A program made the translations under genes and the position numbers. From assembly GCA_964486765.1 (NCBI GenBank), contig CAZAOA010000009.1, positions 1 to 39,194 of the forward strand: 39,194 bases of DNA. The letters are read 5' to 3'. The notes beneath the pieces were generated by a model that was not told the DNA's origin, did not search any database, and saw only the letters and a program-made list of their open reading frames with translations. The DNA is from CAZAOA01 sp964486765 (GTDB lineage Bacteria; Patescibacteriota; UBA1384; XYA2-FULL-43-10). Shown one piece after another: positions 22,148 to 29,341 of this stretch (the first letter of the stretch is position 1; each line of letters opens with the position of its first letter).

Positions 22148-23350
22148 ATGGATATTAAGATCGAAAAACTTCCAAAATCACGAGTTAAGTTGACAGTTTC
22201 TATTCAACCAAAAGAACTAGTTGCTTATTTTCGAGCTGCATATGAAAATCTAGCTAAAGAAGTGAAAATCGACGGTTTTCGTCCCGGCAAAGCTCCATTT
22301 AAACTGATCGAAGCGAAGATTGGACACAACCGTCTGGTTACTGAAAGCACTGATTATGTACTTCAAGGAAGCTATCCATTGGCTTGTCAAAAAGAAAAAA
22401 TTCATCCACTTAGTCAACCAAAGGTAGATGTTAAAAAAATGCCTGGATTTTCACTTGACGAAAATGAGATAAATGATAAATTCGTATATACTGTAGAAGT
22501 CGATGTTCTTCCAGAGATTGAATTAAAAGATTATAAAAAATTGAAAGTGAAAAAGCCTGCGAAAAAAATCTCAAAAAAAGCTGATATTGACAAAATAATT
22601 AATCATCTAAGAAAACAAAAAGCAATTTTTAAGGATATGAATAGACCGATTAAAAAAGGCGATCGAATAGAGATTGATTTTGAAGGCTACTTGAAAAAAG
22701 TCAAAATTGATAAGATGTGTTCGAAAAATCATCCACTAATTTTAGGTGAAGGAAACCTAATTCCAGGATTTGAAGACAAACTTGTTGGCAAGAAAAAGGG
22801 TGATGAACTTAAATTCAAAATCAAATTTCCTAAGGATTATCATGCAAAAGATTTGGCTTTAAAAGAAGCTGAATTTAAGGTAAAGATTAACGATGCGAAA
22901 GAAGTTGTCCTTTTAAAGCTTGATGACAAATTCGCGGAAGCATACGGTCACAAAACTATTAAACAACTTGAAACTGCAGTAAAAGATAGTCTAGTTAAAG
23001 AGATGGAACTTGAGTACAAGAACAAATTTGAGCTTCAAGTAATCGAAAAGATTCTGCCACTTGTTAAGGTGGAAGTTCCAGAAGTATTGATTTGGCAGGA
23101 GACAGAAAAAACTCTAGAAAACTACAAAAACCAGATTACTTCTCAAGGTTTGCAATTTGACAAATATTTAGAGAGCATCAAAAAAACAGAGGAAGATTTG
23201 CGAAAAGATATGCGACCTTCTGCCGAAAAGAATGTAAAAATCGGATTTATATTAGGCAGTGTTATAGATGAGCGAAAGATCGACGCGAAAGACCAAGAAG
23301 CTGGCAGAAAAGCTTTGGAGTATTTGGTTCGAACAATTGTTAAGGCGTAA
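22148..23350 (+). CDS. tig: Trigger factor (ribosome-bound chaperone, PPIase)
   Basis: 400 residues. The N-terminal ribosome-binding domain carries GFRPGKAPFKLIEAKIG (about 39-55), the trigger factor signature that docks at protein L23. The FKBP-like domain is at about 155-240 (IKKGDRIEIDFEGYL, then LILGEGNLIPGFEDKLVGKK), and the helical chaperone domain fills the rest (about 250-400). It is somewhat shorter than E. coli trigger factor (432). clpP follows two genes later, a common pairing in bacteria, here separated by an MFS gene. The leader may form two alternative hairpins. Confidence 0.94.
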   Translation: MDIKIEKLPKSRVKLTVSIQPKELVAYFRAAYENLAKEVKIDGFRPGKAPFKLIEAKIGHNRLVTESTDYVLQGSYPLACQKEKIHPLSQPKVDVKKMPGFSLDENEINDKFVYTVEVDVLPEIELKDYKKLKVKKPAKKISKKADIDKIINHLRKQKAIFKDMNRPIKKGDRIEIDFEGYLKKVKIDKMCSKNHPLILGEGNLIPGFEDKLVGKKKGDELKFKIKFPKDYHAKDLALKEAEFKVKINDAKEVVLLKLDDKFAEAYGHKTIKQLETAVKDSLVKEMELEYKNKFELQVIEKILPLVKVEVPEVLIWQETEKTLENYKNQITSQGLQFDKYLESIKKTEEDLRKDMRPSAEKNVKIGFILGSVIDERKIDAKDQEAGRKALEYLVRTIVKA

Positions 23351-23495
23351 AGGTACAATAGTTAAGACAATCGTTGAAACGATCGCAAGATAAATTGATA
23401 TTCTAACACACCTGCAGGCAGGCAGGGATCCTTTACACAGATATACACAAATTTTTCAGAATTTATATTTGATATTTTATCGGAGGGTAAGAATT

Positions 23496-24752
23496 GTGTC
23501 TAACACATTTGCAGGAGTGTTAAAATTTAGAAACTTCTATAAGCTTTGGATTGCGCAGATCACATCGCAAGTTGCGCATCATATGCTTAACTTTGCCCTA
23601 CTTTTACATATTTATGATCTGACCAAATCTACAACATCGATCTCTCTAGTTCTAATAGCGTCGGCTCTTCCATCTGTTATCTTCGGTCCCTTCTCTGGTG
23701 TGATAGCTGATCGATTCAACTTCAAAAAAATCTTGACCTATACAAATATACTACGGTTCTTTGCGGTACTTTTATTGTTTGTTGTGAAAGATAATGTTCT
23801 CGGGATTTTGGAGGTAATCTTTGCGATATCTTTGATTACTCAATTCTTCTCTCCAGCAGAGAATGCCTCGATCCCGCTTATCGTTCCTAAAGAGAAGCTG
23901 GTTGCGACAAATTCAGTAATAATGACCACTATGTACGGGTCGCTTCTGATAGGTTATTCGATTGCAGGACCGATAATGGGCTGGCTTTCTACAGAGTGGC
24001 TTATTTTGCTTTGTGCTCTTTTGTATCTGATCTCAACTTGGGCGGTTAATTCGATGAGAAACTACGATCAAAAAGAGGTAAAAAAGATAACCCTTACCAC
24101 TCTGGCAAAAGATATAGAGAACATCTGGTCTGACACTAAAGGCGCTATTCCAATTATATTTAAAAGAAAGAAGATATTTTCTCCGATGATGAAACTAACA
24201 GCTGGTTGGGCGATGTTAGGATCATTTATAATTCTAATGCCCAGTTTTGGTGAAAATGTACTCAATATTGCTCCGAGATTTATCGGACCTGCAATAATTG
24301 CACCATCTGGACTGGGAATGCTTTTGGGGGCATGGTTGCTTGATCGAAAGAAGAAATTTAGCATTGTTCGGGCGATGAACAAGAGCTTTGTTGTTGTAGC
24401 TGCGACTTTACTTTTATTTTCACTCTATGGATTTTATGAAACGTTTTTCTTGAGCAGACTTGTTAGTACATTACTAGTGATCGGGCTTGGAGCCGGAACA
24501 TCTATAGTATATATCTCTGCGCAGACGGCTTTGCATTTGAATTCAAATAAAGAAGATAGGGGAAAGGTTTTTGGGATATCGACTATGTTTATAAATCTTG
24601 CGATGTCGGTTCCAGCGGTTTTGATTGGAGGAGTCGCTGATGCAACCTCTCCTTTCTATGCGATGATAATGCTGTCGGTGATACTTTCACTATATGGATT
24701 AAGGTTGATGATCGAAAAACCAATTGCTGAAAGAGAAACAGAGATAACATAA
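23496..24752 (+). CDS. MFS transporter
   Basis: 418 residues from the GTG at 23496, eight bases after CGGAGGG; an upstream TTG at 23469 would add nine residues. About 12 membrane segments can be seen. The motif FGPFSGVIADRFNFKKILTY (about 58-77) is the loop 2-3 signature (G-x-x-x-D-R), and WIAQITSQVAHHMLNFALLL starts the first helix. The type resembles enterobactin exporter/macrolide-efflux (EntS/MefA-like) MFS proteins. The substrate is unknown. It lies between tig and clpP and ends in its own hairpin terminator. Confidence 0.88.
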   Translation: MSNTFAGVLKFRNFYKLWIAQITSQVAHHMLNFALLLHIYDLTKSTTSISLVLIASALPSVIFGPFSGVIADRFNFKKILTYTNILRFFAVLLLFVVKDNVLGILEVIFAISLITQFFSPAENASIPLIVPKEKLVATNSVIMTTMYGSLLIGYSIAGPIMGWLSTEWLILLCALLYLISTWAVNSMRNYDQKEVKKITLTTLAKDIENIWSDTKGAIPIIFKRKKIFSPMMKLTAGWAMLGSFIILMPSFGENVLNIAPRFIGPAIIAPSGLGMLLGAWLLDRKKKFSIVRAMNKSFVVVAATLLLFSLYGFYETFFLSRLVSTLLVIGLGAGTSIVYISAQTALHLNSNKEDRGKVFGISTMFINLAMSVPAVLIGGVADATSPFYAMIMLSVILSLYGLRLMIEKPIAERETEIT

Positions 24753-24772
24753 AATACTATTTATTGTTTATG

Positions 24773-24795
24773 CTACTACCGCGGAGTAGTTTTTT
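24773..24795 (+). terminator. Intrinsic terminator after the MFS gene
   Basis: CTACT (24773-24777) pairs with AGTAG (24785-24789) with CCGCGG in between, followed by a run of T (24790-24795). Confidence 0.65.
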
Positions 24796-24810
24796 GTTTA
24801 TAAATGATAA

Positions 24811-24839
24811 TTGACATTTTCGTAAAAAGTCGATATTAT
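24811..24839 (+). promoter_or_regulatory. Promoter of clpP
   Basis: TTGACA (24811-24816), a 17-base spacer, then TATTAT (24834-24839), 64 bases before the clpP ATG. It is one of the best consensus promoters in the window. Confidence 0.75.
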
Positions 24840-24902
24840 TTTAATGCAATAAGAACATTCTTAAGTTGAACTTATTATTATTGAATTTTAACGGAGTTTA
24901 CT

Positions 24903-25481
24903 ATGTCGTATTTGATACCAACTGTTATAGAAAAAACTGTTCAAGGCGAACGAGCCTATGATATATACTCTAGACTTTTGAAAGACAGAATTATCTTTCT
25001 TGGAGGAATAATTGATGATGCTGTCGCAAATACTGTGATTGCACAACTTCTTTTCCTTGAATCAGCAGATCCTAAAAAAGAGATCCAGATGTATATAAAT
25101 TCTGCTGGTGGAGAAGTTTACTCTGGTATGGCTATCTATGACACCATGCAGTACATCAAACCAAAAGTCTCAATGATCTGTGTTGGGCTTGCTGCATCTA
25201 TGGCATCGTTTCTCCTTGCCGGTGGAGAAAAGGGCAAAAGACTGTCACTACCAAATTCAAGGATACTTATTCATCAGCCTATGGGTGGGACAAAGGGGCA
25301 AGCGAGCGACATTAAAATCCAAGCGGAAGAGATTTTGAAAATCAGAAAAGAGATGAACGAAATCTTAGCGAAAAATACACAGCAACCTATTGCCACAATT
25401 GAAAAAGATACCGACAGAGACTTCTATATGCGAGCAAAAGAGGCGAAAGAATATGGAATAATTGATAAAGTTATTAGTTAG
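24903..25481 (+). CDS. clpP: ATP-dependent Clp protease proteolytic subunit
   Basis: 192 residues, standard length for the mature serine peptidase that forms the two-ring barrel. The triad is Ser99 in GLAASMAS, His124 in RILIHQP and Asp173 in DTDRD, with the same spacing as the E. coli enzyme. YINSAGGEVYSGMAIYD (about 64-80) forms the oxyanion and substrate-binding strands. It has its own consensus promoter. No clpX is in the window. A Nif3-like gene starts seven bases after its stop, probably on the same transcript. Confidence 0.97.
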   Translation: MSYLIPTVIEKTVQGERAYDIYSRLLKDRIIFLGGIIDDAVANTVIAQLLFLESADPKKEIQMYINSAGGEVYSGMAIYDTMQYIKPKVSMICVGLAASMASFLLAGGEKGKRLSLPNSRILIHQPMGGTKGQASDIKIQAEEILKIRKEMNEILAKNTQQPIATIEKDTDRDFYMRAKEAKEYGIIDKVIS

Positions 25482-25488
25482 TATAAAA

Positions 25489-26499
25489 ATGAATATTCAA
25501 GAAATCTTTGATTTAGCGATAAATATTGGAATTAAAAATGACCCACGTGGTAAAAAAGGTGTGCAAGATATCTTGAAGTTAAATCGTAAAGAGTACAAAG
25601 AACTTTTGAAACAAAAACAAGCAGAATACGACAAGGATAAATTCGAAAATCCGTATTCTGACTCACGCATATTATTCGGAAACAAAAGTACTAAAGTAAA
25701 ACGAGTTTTGGTGGGAGTCGATATCGATACAGCAGAAGTGCTACTGGCGAATGAGCTTACAAAAAATGACAAAAAGACCCGTCCTGAGCAAAGCCGAAGG
25801 ATTGATCTAATTATATCCCATCATCCGATCGGAAAAGCCTTAGCTAGACTTCATGAAGTTATGGACATACAAACCGAAGTTTTAAAAATCGCAGGTGTTC
25901 CTGAAAACATCGCCGAAGGAGTTTTGAAAGAACGTCTAAAGGAAGTATGGCGTAGCATCTCTCCATCGAATCATTATCAATCAGTGGATGCGGCAAAACT
26001 TCTTGGGATTCCGATAATCTGTGTACATACTCCTGCAGATAATTGTGTTTGGAACTTTGTGAACAATACTATAAATCAGAAAAAACCAAAGACTGTAGGT
26101 GAGATAGTTGAAGTATTGAAAACTATTCCCGAATACAAAGCTGCGATCGAACTTCATACTGGTCCAGCGATTTTTGCAGGTGATCCTAAATCTCGAGCTG
26201 GAAAAATCGTAGTTAGCGGTATGACCGGAGGGACTTCGGGTTCAGAAAAAGTATATGAAAGAATGAGTCACTATGGGATCGGCACCGAGATTGCTATGCA
26301 TATTCGAGAAGAGGACAGAACTGAAGCGATAAAGCATTATATAAATGTGGTGATAGCAGGCCACATCGCCTCTGATTCTTTGGGGTTAAATTTAATAATG
26401 GATGAACTTCAGAAAAAAGGAGTAGATGTTGTTGCCTGTTCAGGTTATATAAGATATTCAAGGGTAAATAACAAATCACAAAGTTCAAAAAACAAATAA
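25489..26499 (+). CDS. Nif3-like dinuclear metal center protein
   Basis: 336 residues. LIISHHPIGKALARLHEVMD (about 107-126) supplies the His pair of the Nif3/YqfO metal site. AGHIASDSLGLNLIMDELQKKG and VVACSGYIRYSR form the C-terminal part with the further ligands; AIFAGDPKSRAGKIVVSGMTGGTSG lies between. The family is conserved, but its enzymatic role is unsettled (GTP cyclohydrolase-like and FAD pyrophosphatase-like activities have been suggested). Residues 97-104 (TRPEQSRR) are the translation of a short repeat at 25781-25802 that seems to have landed in the gene in frame. I start at the ATG after the clpP stop. Confidence 0.85.
   Translation: MNIQEIFDLAINIGIKNDPRGKKGVQDILKLNRKEYKELLKQKQAEYDKDKFENPYSDSRILFGNKSTKVKRVLVGVDIDTAEVLLANELTKNDKKTRPEQSRRIDLIISHHPIGKALARLHEVMDIQTEVLKIAGVPENIAEGVLKERLKEVWRSISPSNHYQSVDAAKLLGIPIICVHTPADNCVWNFVNNTINQKKPKTVGEIVEVLKTIPEYKAAIELHTGPAIFAGDPKSRAGKIVVSGMTGGTSGSEKVYERMSHYGIGTEIAMHIREEDRTEAIKHYINVVIAGHIASDSLGLNLIMDELQKKGVDVVACSGYIRYSRVNNKSQSSKNK
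25781..25802 (+). repeat. Short repeat inserted in frame in the Nif3-like gene
   Basis: GTCCTGAGCAAAGCCGAAGG resembles a short repeat (GTCCTGAGCGAAGTCGAAGG) that I know as common between genes in many bacteria. Here it encodes RPEQSRR, just ahead of the conserved LIISHHP motif, in a loop where extra residues could be tolerated. Confidence 0.5.
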
Positions 26500-26543
26500 A
26501 TATCAAGATCCAATATCAAAATAAGAACATTAACAATTAAATA

Positions 26544-26565
26544 AAACCTAAACCATGTTAGGTTT
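26544..26565 (+). terminator. Hairpin after the Nif3-like gene
   Basis: AAACCTAA (26544-26551) pairs with TTAGGTTT (26558-26565) around a six-base loop. No T-run follows directly. Confidence 0.35.
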
Positions 26566-26597
26566 AGGGCAAAAATATTTCTAGAGGGAGAACCGTA

Positions 26598-27530
26598 GGA
26601 AAGACACGAAAGAGAGGTCGTGGTAATGGATAGCAAAGTTGAAAACGCTGTTGTATTTCATGCAGACAGGGAAGATACAGAGAATCTGGAAGTTAGCATT
26701 GGCACCCTCGGTTGGGCAGATGTAGCTCACATACTGTCTGCTAACATAGCTCTGACACAGACTATGATGGATGTTATGGTTGCCAAGTGGCTTGGCACCG
26801 AAGGCCCAAACGTTGTTGCGTATGTTGATGTTAAGGCACAAGGCATTGCACGAATAGAATTGATTGAATTTCCCAAGCCAATGTGTCTGAATCAGAAGGT
26901 TGATTTGGGGGAACAGAAATGTAGTGTAAGGCAAATTTGCGATTTGGTGATCTGGTGGATGAAGCTTAGATCTGGCGGATCCCCGATTGCAGAAAGCATG
27001 ATTTCGTTTGTCGAAGAAAGACTTGTTTCAGGGCTCCACGCTGCCAATGAACTTGTCGAACGAGGAGTGTTGCTGAAAGCACCTAAGGTTGCAGCTGGAA
27101 CGGCATTGGGCGATGAACCCAAAACACCTGTGCTTTCGGTAGAGATCGAAGACGTAGGGTCGATCGAGGTTGCTCTGTCGGGTCCCGATAGTACACGGCC
27201 CGAAGGCAAACAGATAATAATCGAGGCGAGCTTCTTCAATGCATTCATAAGAGATGTGCTCACAAAGGGACCGGGTGAAGTTGTTGGTAAAGGCACAGAG
27301 CTCGAAAGTACGATGCCAACAGCTTGGGGTGCACCAACGATGATCGCTGGCTGGGAGTTGCATTCAACAGAACAACTCATCAGGCTAGCGATGTGGTGGA
27401 TTCGTGCGTCTAGACACTTTCAGCTCGGCGACTTGGCGGATGAATTCGCAGTTGATGAGGTCATAGATAGAGCGATGGCCAGGATTCGTTCGCCACAATA
27501 ATCGGACAACAAAAGAGGGTGTGTCTTTCC
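26598..27530. repeat. Inverted repeats around the unrecognised gene
   Basis: GGAAAGACAC (26598-26607) is the exact reverse complement of GTGTCTTTCC (27521-27530). The flanking words TTTCTAGAGGGAG and CCCTCTCTAGAAG also mirror each other. The gene at 26626-27501 lies between them. Part of the right copy doubles as the local terminator hairpin. Confidence 0.5.
26626..27501 (+). CDS. Unrecognised protein of higher GC content
   Basis: 291 residues from the ATG at 26626, preceded by AGAGAGG; a GTG at 26620 is possible. I recognise no family. It is soluble, acidic and without a signal peptide. It seems to be built of two similar halves: each has a short strand ending in an acidic patch (VDVKAQGIARIELIEFPKP; LSVEIEDVGSIEVALSGPD), then a region ending in a tryptophan-rich helix (ICDLVIWWMKLRS; LIRLAMWWIRASRHF). 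By eye the gene is clearly richer in G and C than the genes on either side, as is the next one. Short inverted repeats lie on both sides. Recent transfer is plausible. Confidence 0.65.
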   Translation: MDSKVENAVVFHADREDTENLEVSIGTLGWADVAHILSANIALTQTMMDVMVAKWLGTEGPNVVAYVDVKAQGIARIELIEFPKPMCLNQKVDLGEQKCSVRQICDLVIWWMKLRSGGSPIAESMISFVEERLVSGLHAANELVERGVLLKAPKVAAGTALGDEPKTPVLSVEIEDVGSIEVALSGPDSTRPEGKQIIIEASFFNAFIRDVLTKGPGEVVGKGTELESTMPTAWGAPTMIAGWELHSTEQLIRLAMWWIRASRHFQLGDLADEFAVDEVIDRAMARIRSPQ

Positions 27531-27535
27531 CCTCT
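27514..27535 (+). terminator. Hairpin after the unrecognised gene
   Basis: AGAGGG (27514-27519) pairs with CCCTCT (27530-27535) around a ten-base loop, 12 bases past the stop. Confidence 0.45.
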
Positions 27536-27547
27536 CTAGAAGTATTT

Positions 27548-27576
27548 TTGATATAATGTTCTAAATGTTTTACAAT
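27548..27576 (+). promoter_or_regulatory. Promoter of the cysteine-rich small gene
   Basis: TTGATA (27548-27553), 17 bases, TACAAT (27571-27576); the ATG at 27606 lies 29 bases further. Confidence 0.55.
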
Positions 27577-27605
27577 ATAAGTGTAAAAAGCAGTTACTCG
27601 ACGTG

Positions 27606-28025
27606 ATGAAAGGGGTGAGAATCTTGCCTTTGGATCCGCGTGCAGAATGTATGAATTTCAAGTTTGTAGGAGTAGTACCGAGATGCCGACTGGGGTGTGT
27701 CGAAGATGTTCCGGTCGAAAACTGTCCATGTGATAAGTTCGTGGGTCGCTGTTCAAATACAGAAGTCGGCAACCCACATGGATCCGGACATTTCCATTGT
27801 AGGATAACAAACACTCAAGATACCTGGCAAGATGCTGTATGTCCTATTCAAGATGGATGTCAAAAAGTTCACATCCGCACGAAGGAGGTCATTGCAAAGC
27901 AAGTTAAGAAGATCCCGCCACAGAGTCCTGATCGGGGAGGGTATAGAGATCGACGCAAAAAAAGTGAGTCGAAAGGGAAGCCATCGAGGAGCAACACCTG
28001 TCAGTCAATGACAGAAGAGCCGTAA
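27606..28025 (+). CDS. Unrecognised cysteine-rich basic protein
   Basis: 139 residues. The N-terminal part (about 1-85) has eleven cysteines, including CRLGC, NCPC and single Cys in VGRC, FHCR, AVCP and GCQK, with several His (NPHGSGHFHC), suggesting one or two bound metal ions. The C-terminal 50 residues are a basic, disordered tail rich in Lys, Arg, Ser and Pro (KVHIRTKEVIAKQVKKIPPQ, then DRRKKSESKGKPSRS). I know no family for it. It has its own promoter and two hairpins downstream, and shares the higher GC of the gene before it. A zinc-binding nucleic-acid-associated protein is one possibility, but that is a guess. Confidence 0.55.
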   Translation: MKGVRILPLDPRAECMNFKFVGVVPRCRLGCVEDVPVENCPCDKFVGRCSNTEVGNPHGSGHFHCRITNTQDTWQDAVCPIQDGCQKVHIRTKEVIAKQVKKIPPQSPDRGGYRDRRKKSESKGKPSRSNTCQSMTEEP

Positions 28026-28026
28026 A

Positions 28027-28056
28027 GGGCAGGTTGCGATTAATCGTGGCCTGCCC
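28027..28056 (+). terminator. GC-rich hairpin after the cysteine-rich gene
   Basis: GGGCAGG (28027-28033) pairs with CCTGCCC (28050-28056); the loop contains the small palindrome CGATTAATCG. It begins right after the stop codon. Confidence 0.6.
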
Positions 28057-28086
28057 TCAAGCATTAAAGTATATTCTATTGCATTA

Positions 28087-28111
28087 ATTGTCTCGTATGA
28101 GATAATTTTTT
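28087..28111 (+). terminator. T-tailed terminator before rubrerythrin
   Basis: ATTGTCTC (28087-28094) pairs with GAGATAAT (28099-28106, one G-U) over the loop GTAT, followed by TTTTTT. Confidence 0.65.
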
Positions 28112-28152
28112 GTACTCGACATTAATCAAATAATATTAAATTTGGAGATAAT

Positions 28153-28740
28153 ATGAACGAAACTCAAAAGAATTTACTTAAAGCTTTTGCGGGTGAAAGT
28201 ATGGCGAGGAATAAATACACTTTCTATGCTAAAAAAGCTCGAGCTGAAAACAATGAGTGGATCGCACGAATTTTTGAAGAAACTGCTGACAATGAAAGAG
28301 CCCACGCTGAAGAGTTGTACGAACATATGAGCGGACATGTGGAGATGACGGATGATCATGATACAGATACGNNNNNNNNNNATACGTATGACATTGATTC
28401 AGAAGCATCAACATTGGAAAATTTGAAACACGCTGCAGCGGGGGAGAAATTTGAGTGGGGCAAGATGTATCCTGAATTTAAAAAAGTGGCTCTTATGGAG
28501 GGGGAGAAAAAGATTGCAAAACTTTTTCAAGAAATCTCTGAAGTTGAGGAAAAACATGAAGAGCGGTATCTAAATTTAGCAGAGAAAATTAAAAGCGGTA
28601 CGCTTCACAAATCGAGTAAATCGGTTGAATGGAAGTGCCTCAATTGTGGTTACGTTCATAAAGGCAAAGAAGCACCAAAGAGTTGCCCAGTTTGCGTAAA
28701 ACCACACGGATGGTACATGGAACTAAATGCTGTACGTTAA
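28153..28740 (+). CDS. Rubrerythrin
   Basis: Non-heme di-iron peroxidase that reduces hydrogen peroxide in anaerobes. The N-terminal four-helix ferritin-like domain (about 1-150) shows Glu in KAFAGESMARNKY, ExxH in ADNERAHAEELYEH, then Glu in AAAGEKFEWGKMYPEFKKVA and the last ExxH pair in SEVEEKHEERY. The C-terminal rubredoxin-like domain has CLNCGY and CPVC (about 170-190). The 10-N gap lies in the loop between helices. Merging the shared ATACG on both sides removes it and gives HDTDTYDIDSEAS in frame and about 190 residues. The ribosome binding site is GGAGA before the ATG. Confidence 0.94.
   Translation: MNETQKNLLKAFAGESMARNKYTFYAKKARAENNEWIARIFEETADNERAHAEELYEHMSGHVEMTDDHDTDTXXXXTYDIDSEASTLENLKHAAAGEKFEWGKMYPEFKKVALMEGEKKIAKLFQEISEVEEKHEERYLNLAEKIKSGTLHKSSKSVEWKCLNCGYVHKGKEAPKSCPVCVKPHGWYMELNAVR
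28372..28381. other. Scaffold gap (10 N) inside the rubrerythrin gene
   Basis: ATACG occurs directly before (28367-28371) and directly after (28382-28386) the N run. Joining at that word keeps the reading frame, so the gap is probably a contig-end overlap and not lost sequence. Confidence 0.75.
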
Positions 28741-28741
28741 G

Positions 28742-28770
28742 TTAATGCAATACACTAATTATGGTATAAT
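28742..28770 (+). promoter_or_regulatory. Promoter of the CYTH gene, giving a leaderless mRNA
   Basis: TTAATG (28742-28747), 17 bases, then a perfect TATAAT (28765-28770). The ATG at 28777 begins six bases after the -10 box, where transcription itself should start. Confidence 0.65.
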
Positions 28771-28776
28771 TTTGTT

Positions 28777-29325
28777 ATGGAAACAGAATTCGAAACACAA
28801 GTTCTTGATGTTGATGTAGACAATATCAAGAAAAGATTGAAAGATCTTAGTGCTACTGGTGGAAAACGTGTATTTTCACGCCGATGGGTGTTTGATCTTG
28901 AGAAAGACAAGGACGGAATGTGTGGTAAGTGGATTCGGGTTCGAGAAATGGATGGAAAAACAAAGATAACAATGAAGATAAAAAGTGGTTCTGGAATTAC
29001 TGATACAAAAGAGATAGAAATTTCATCGGATGATTTCGAAACAACAGCAAAGCTTTTTAAAAATATGGACTGTTTTATCGATATAGTTTATCAGGAGAAC
29101 TACCGAACTAGTTTTGATCTGGATGGAGTAGAGATAAACATTGATGAATGGCCAAAGATCCCTGCATTTTTAGACATTGAAGCCTCAAATGAAAAAAATG
29201 TTCACAATGCTTTAGACAAGCTTGGTCTTATCGGAAAAGATGCAGGTCATATAGGACATATTGAAATATACAAAAAATATGGTTTTGATCTTCACTCATT
29301 TAAGGAATTAAAATTTAAGGAATAA
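28777..29325 (+). CDS. CYTH domain protein (class IV adenylate cyclase-like)
   Basis: 182 residues. CYTH proteins form a barrel that binds triphosphates with metal ions; members include class IV adenylate cyclases and thiamine or inorganic triphosphatases. The start METEFETQV corresponds to the ExExK strand, but the lysine position is Gln. Later strands look normal: KWIRVREMDGKTKITMKIKS (about 48-67), DTKEIEIS, VYQENYRTSFDLDGVEINID (about 109-128) and FLDIEASN with its acidic pair. Activity is plausible but the K-to-Q change makes the substrate uncertain. The mRNA seems to be leaderless. Confidence 0.85.
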   Translation: METEFETQVLDVDVDNIKKRLKDLSATGGKRVFSRRWVFDLEKDKDGMCGKWIRVREMDGKTKITMKIKSGSGITDTKEIEISSDDFETTAKLFKNMDCFIDIVYQENYRTSFDLDGVEINIDEWPKIPAFLDIEASNEKNVHNALDKLGLIGKDAGHIGHIEIYKKYGFDLHSFKELKFKE

Positions 29326-29341
29326 ATATCTAGGAGGGAAT

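Noticed and set aside
23410..23435. Mobile element end after trigger factor (CCTGCAGGCAGGCAGG)
   Set aside because: It is a short GC-rich word with no partner or gene; probably one of the small scattered repeats.
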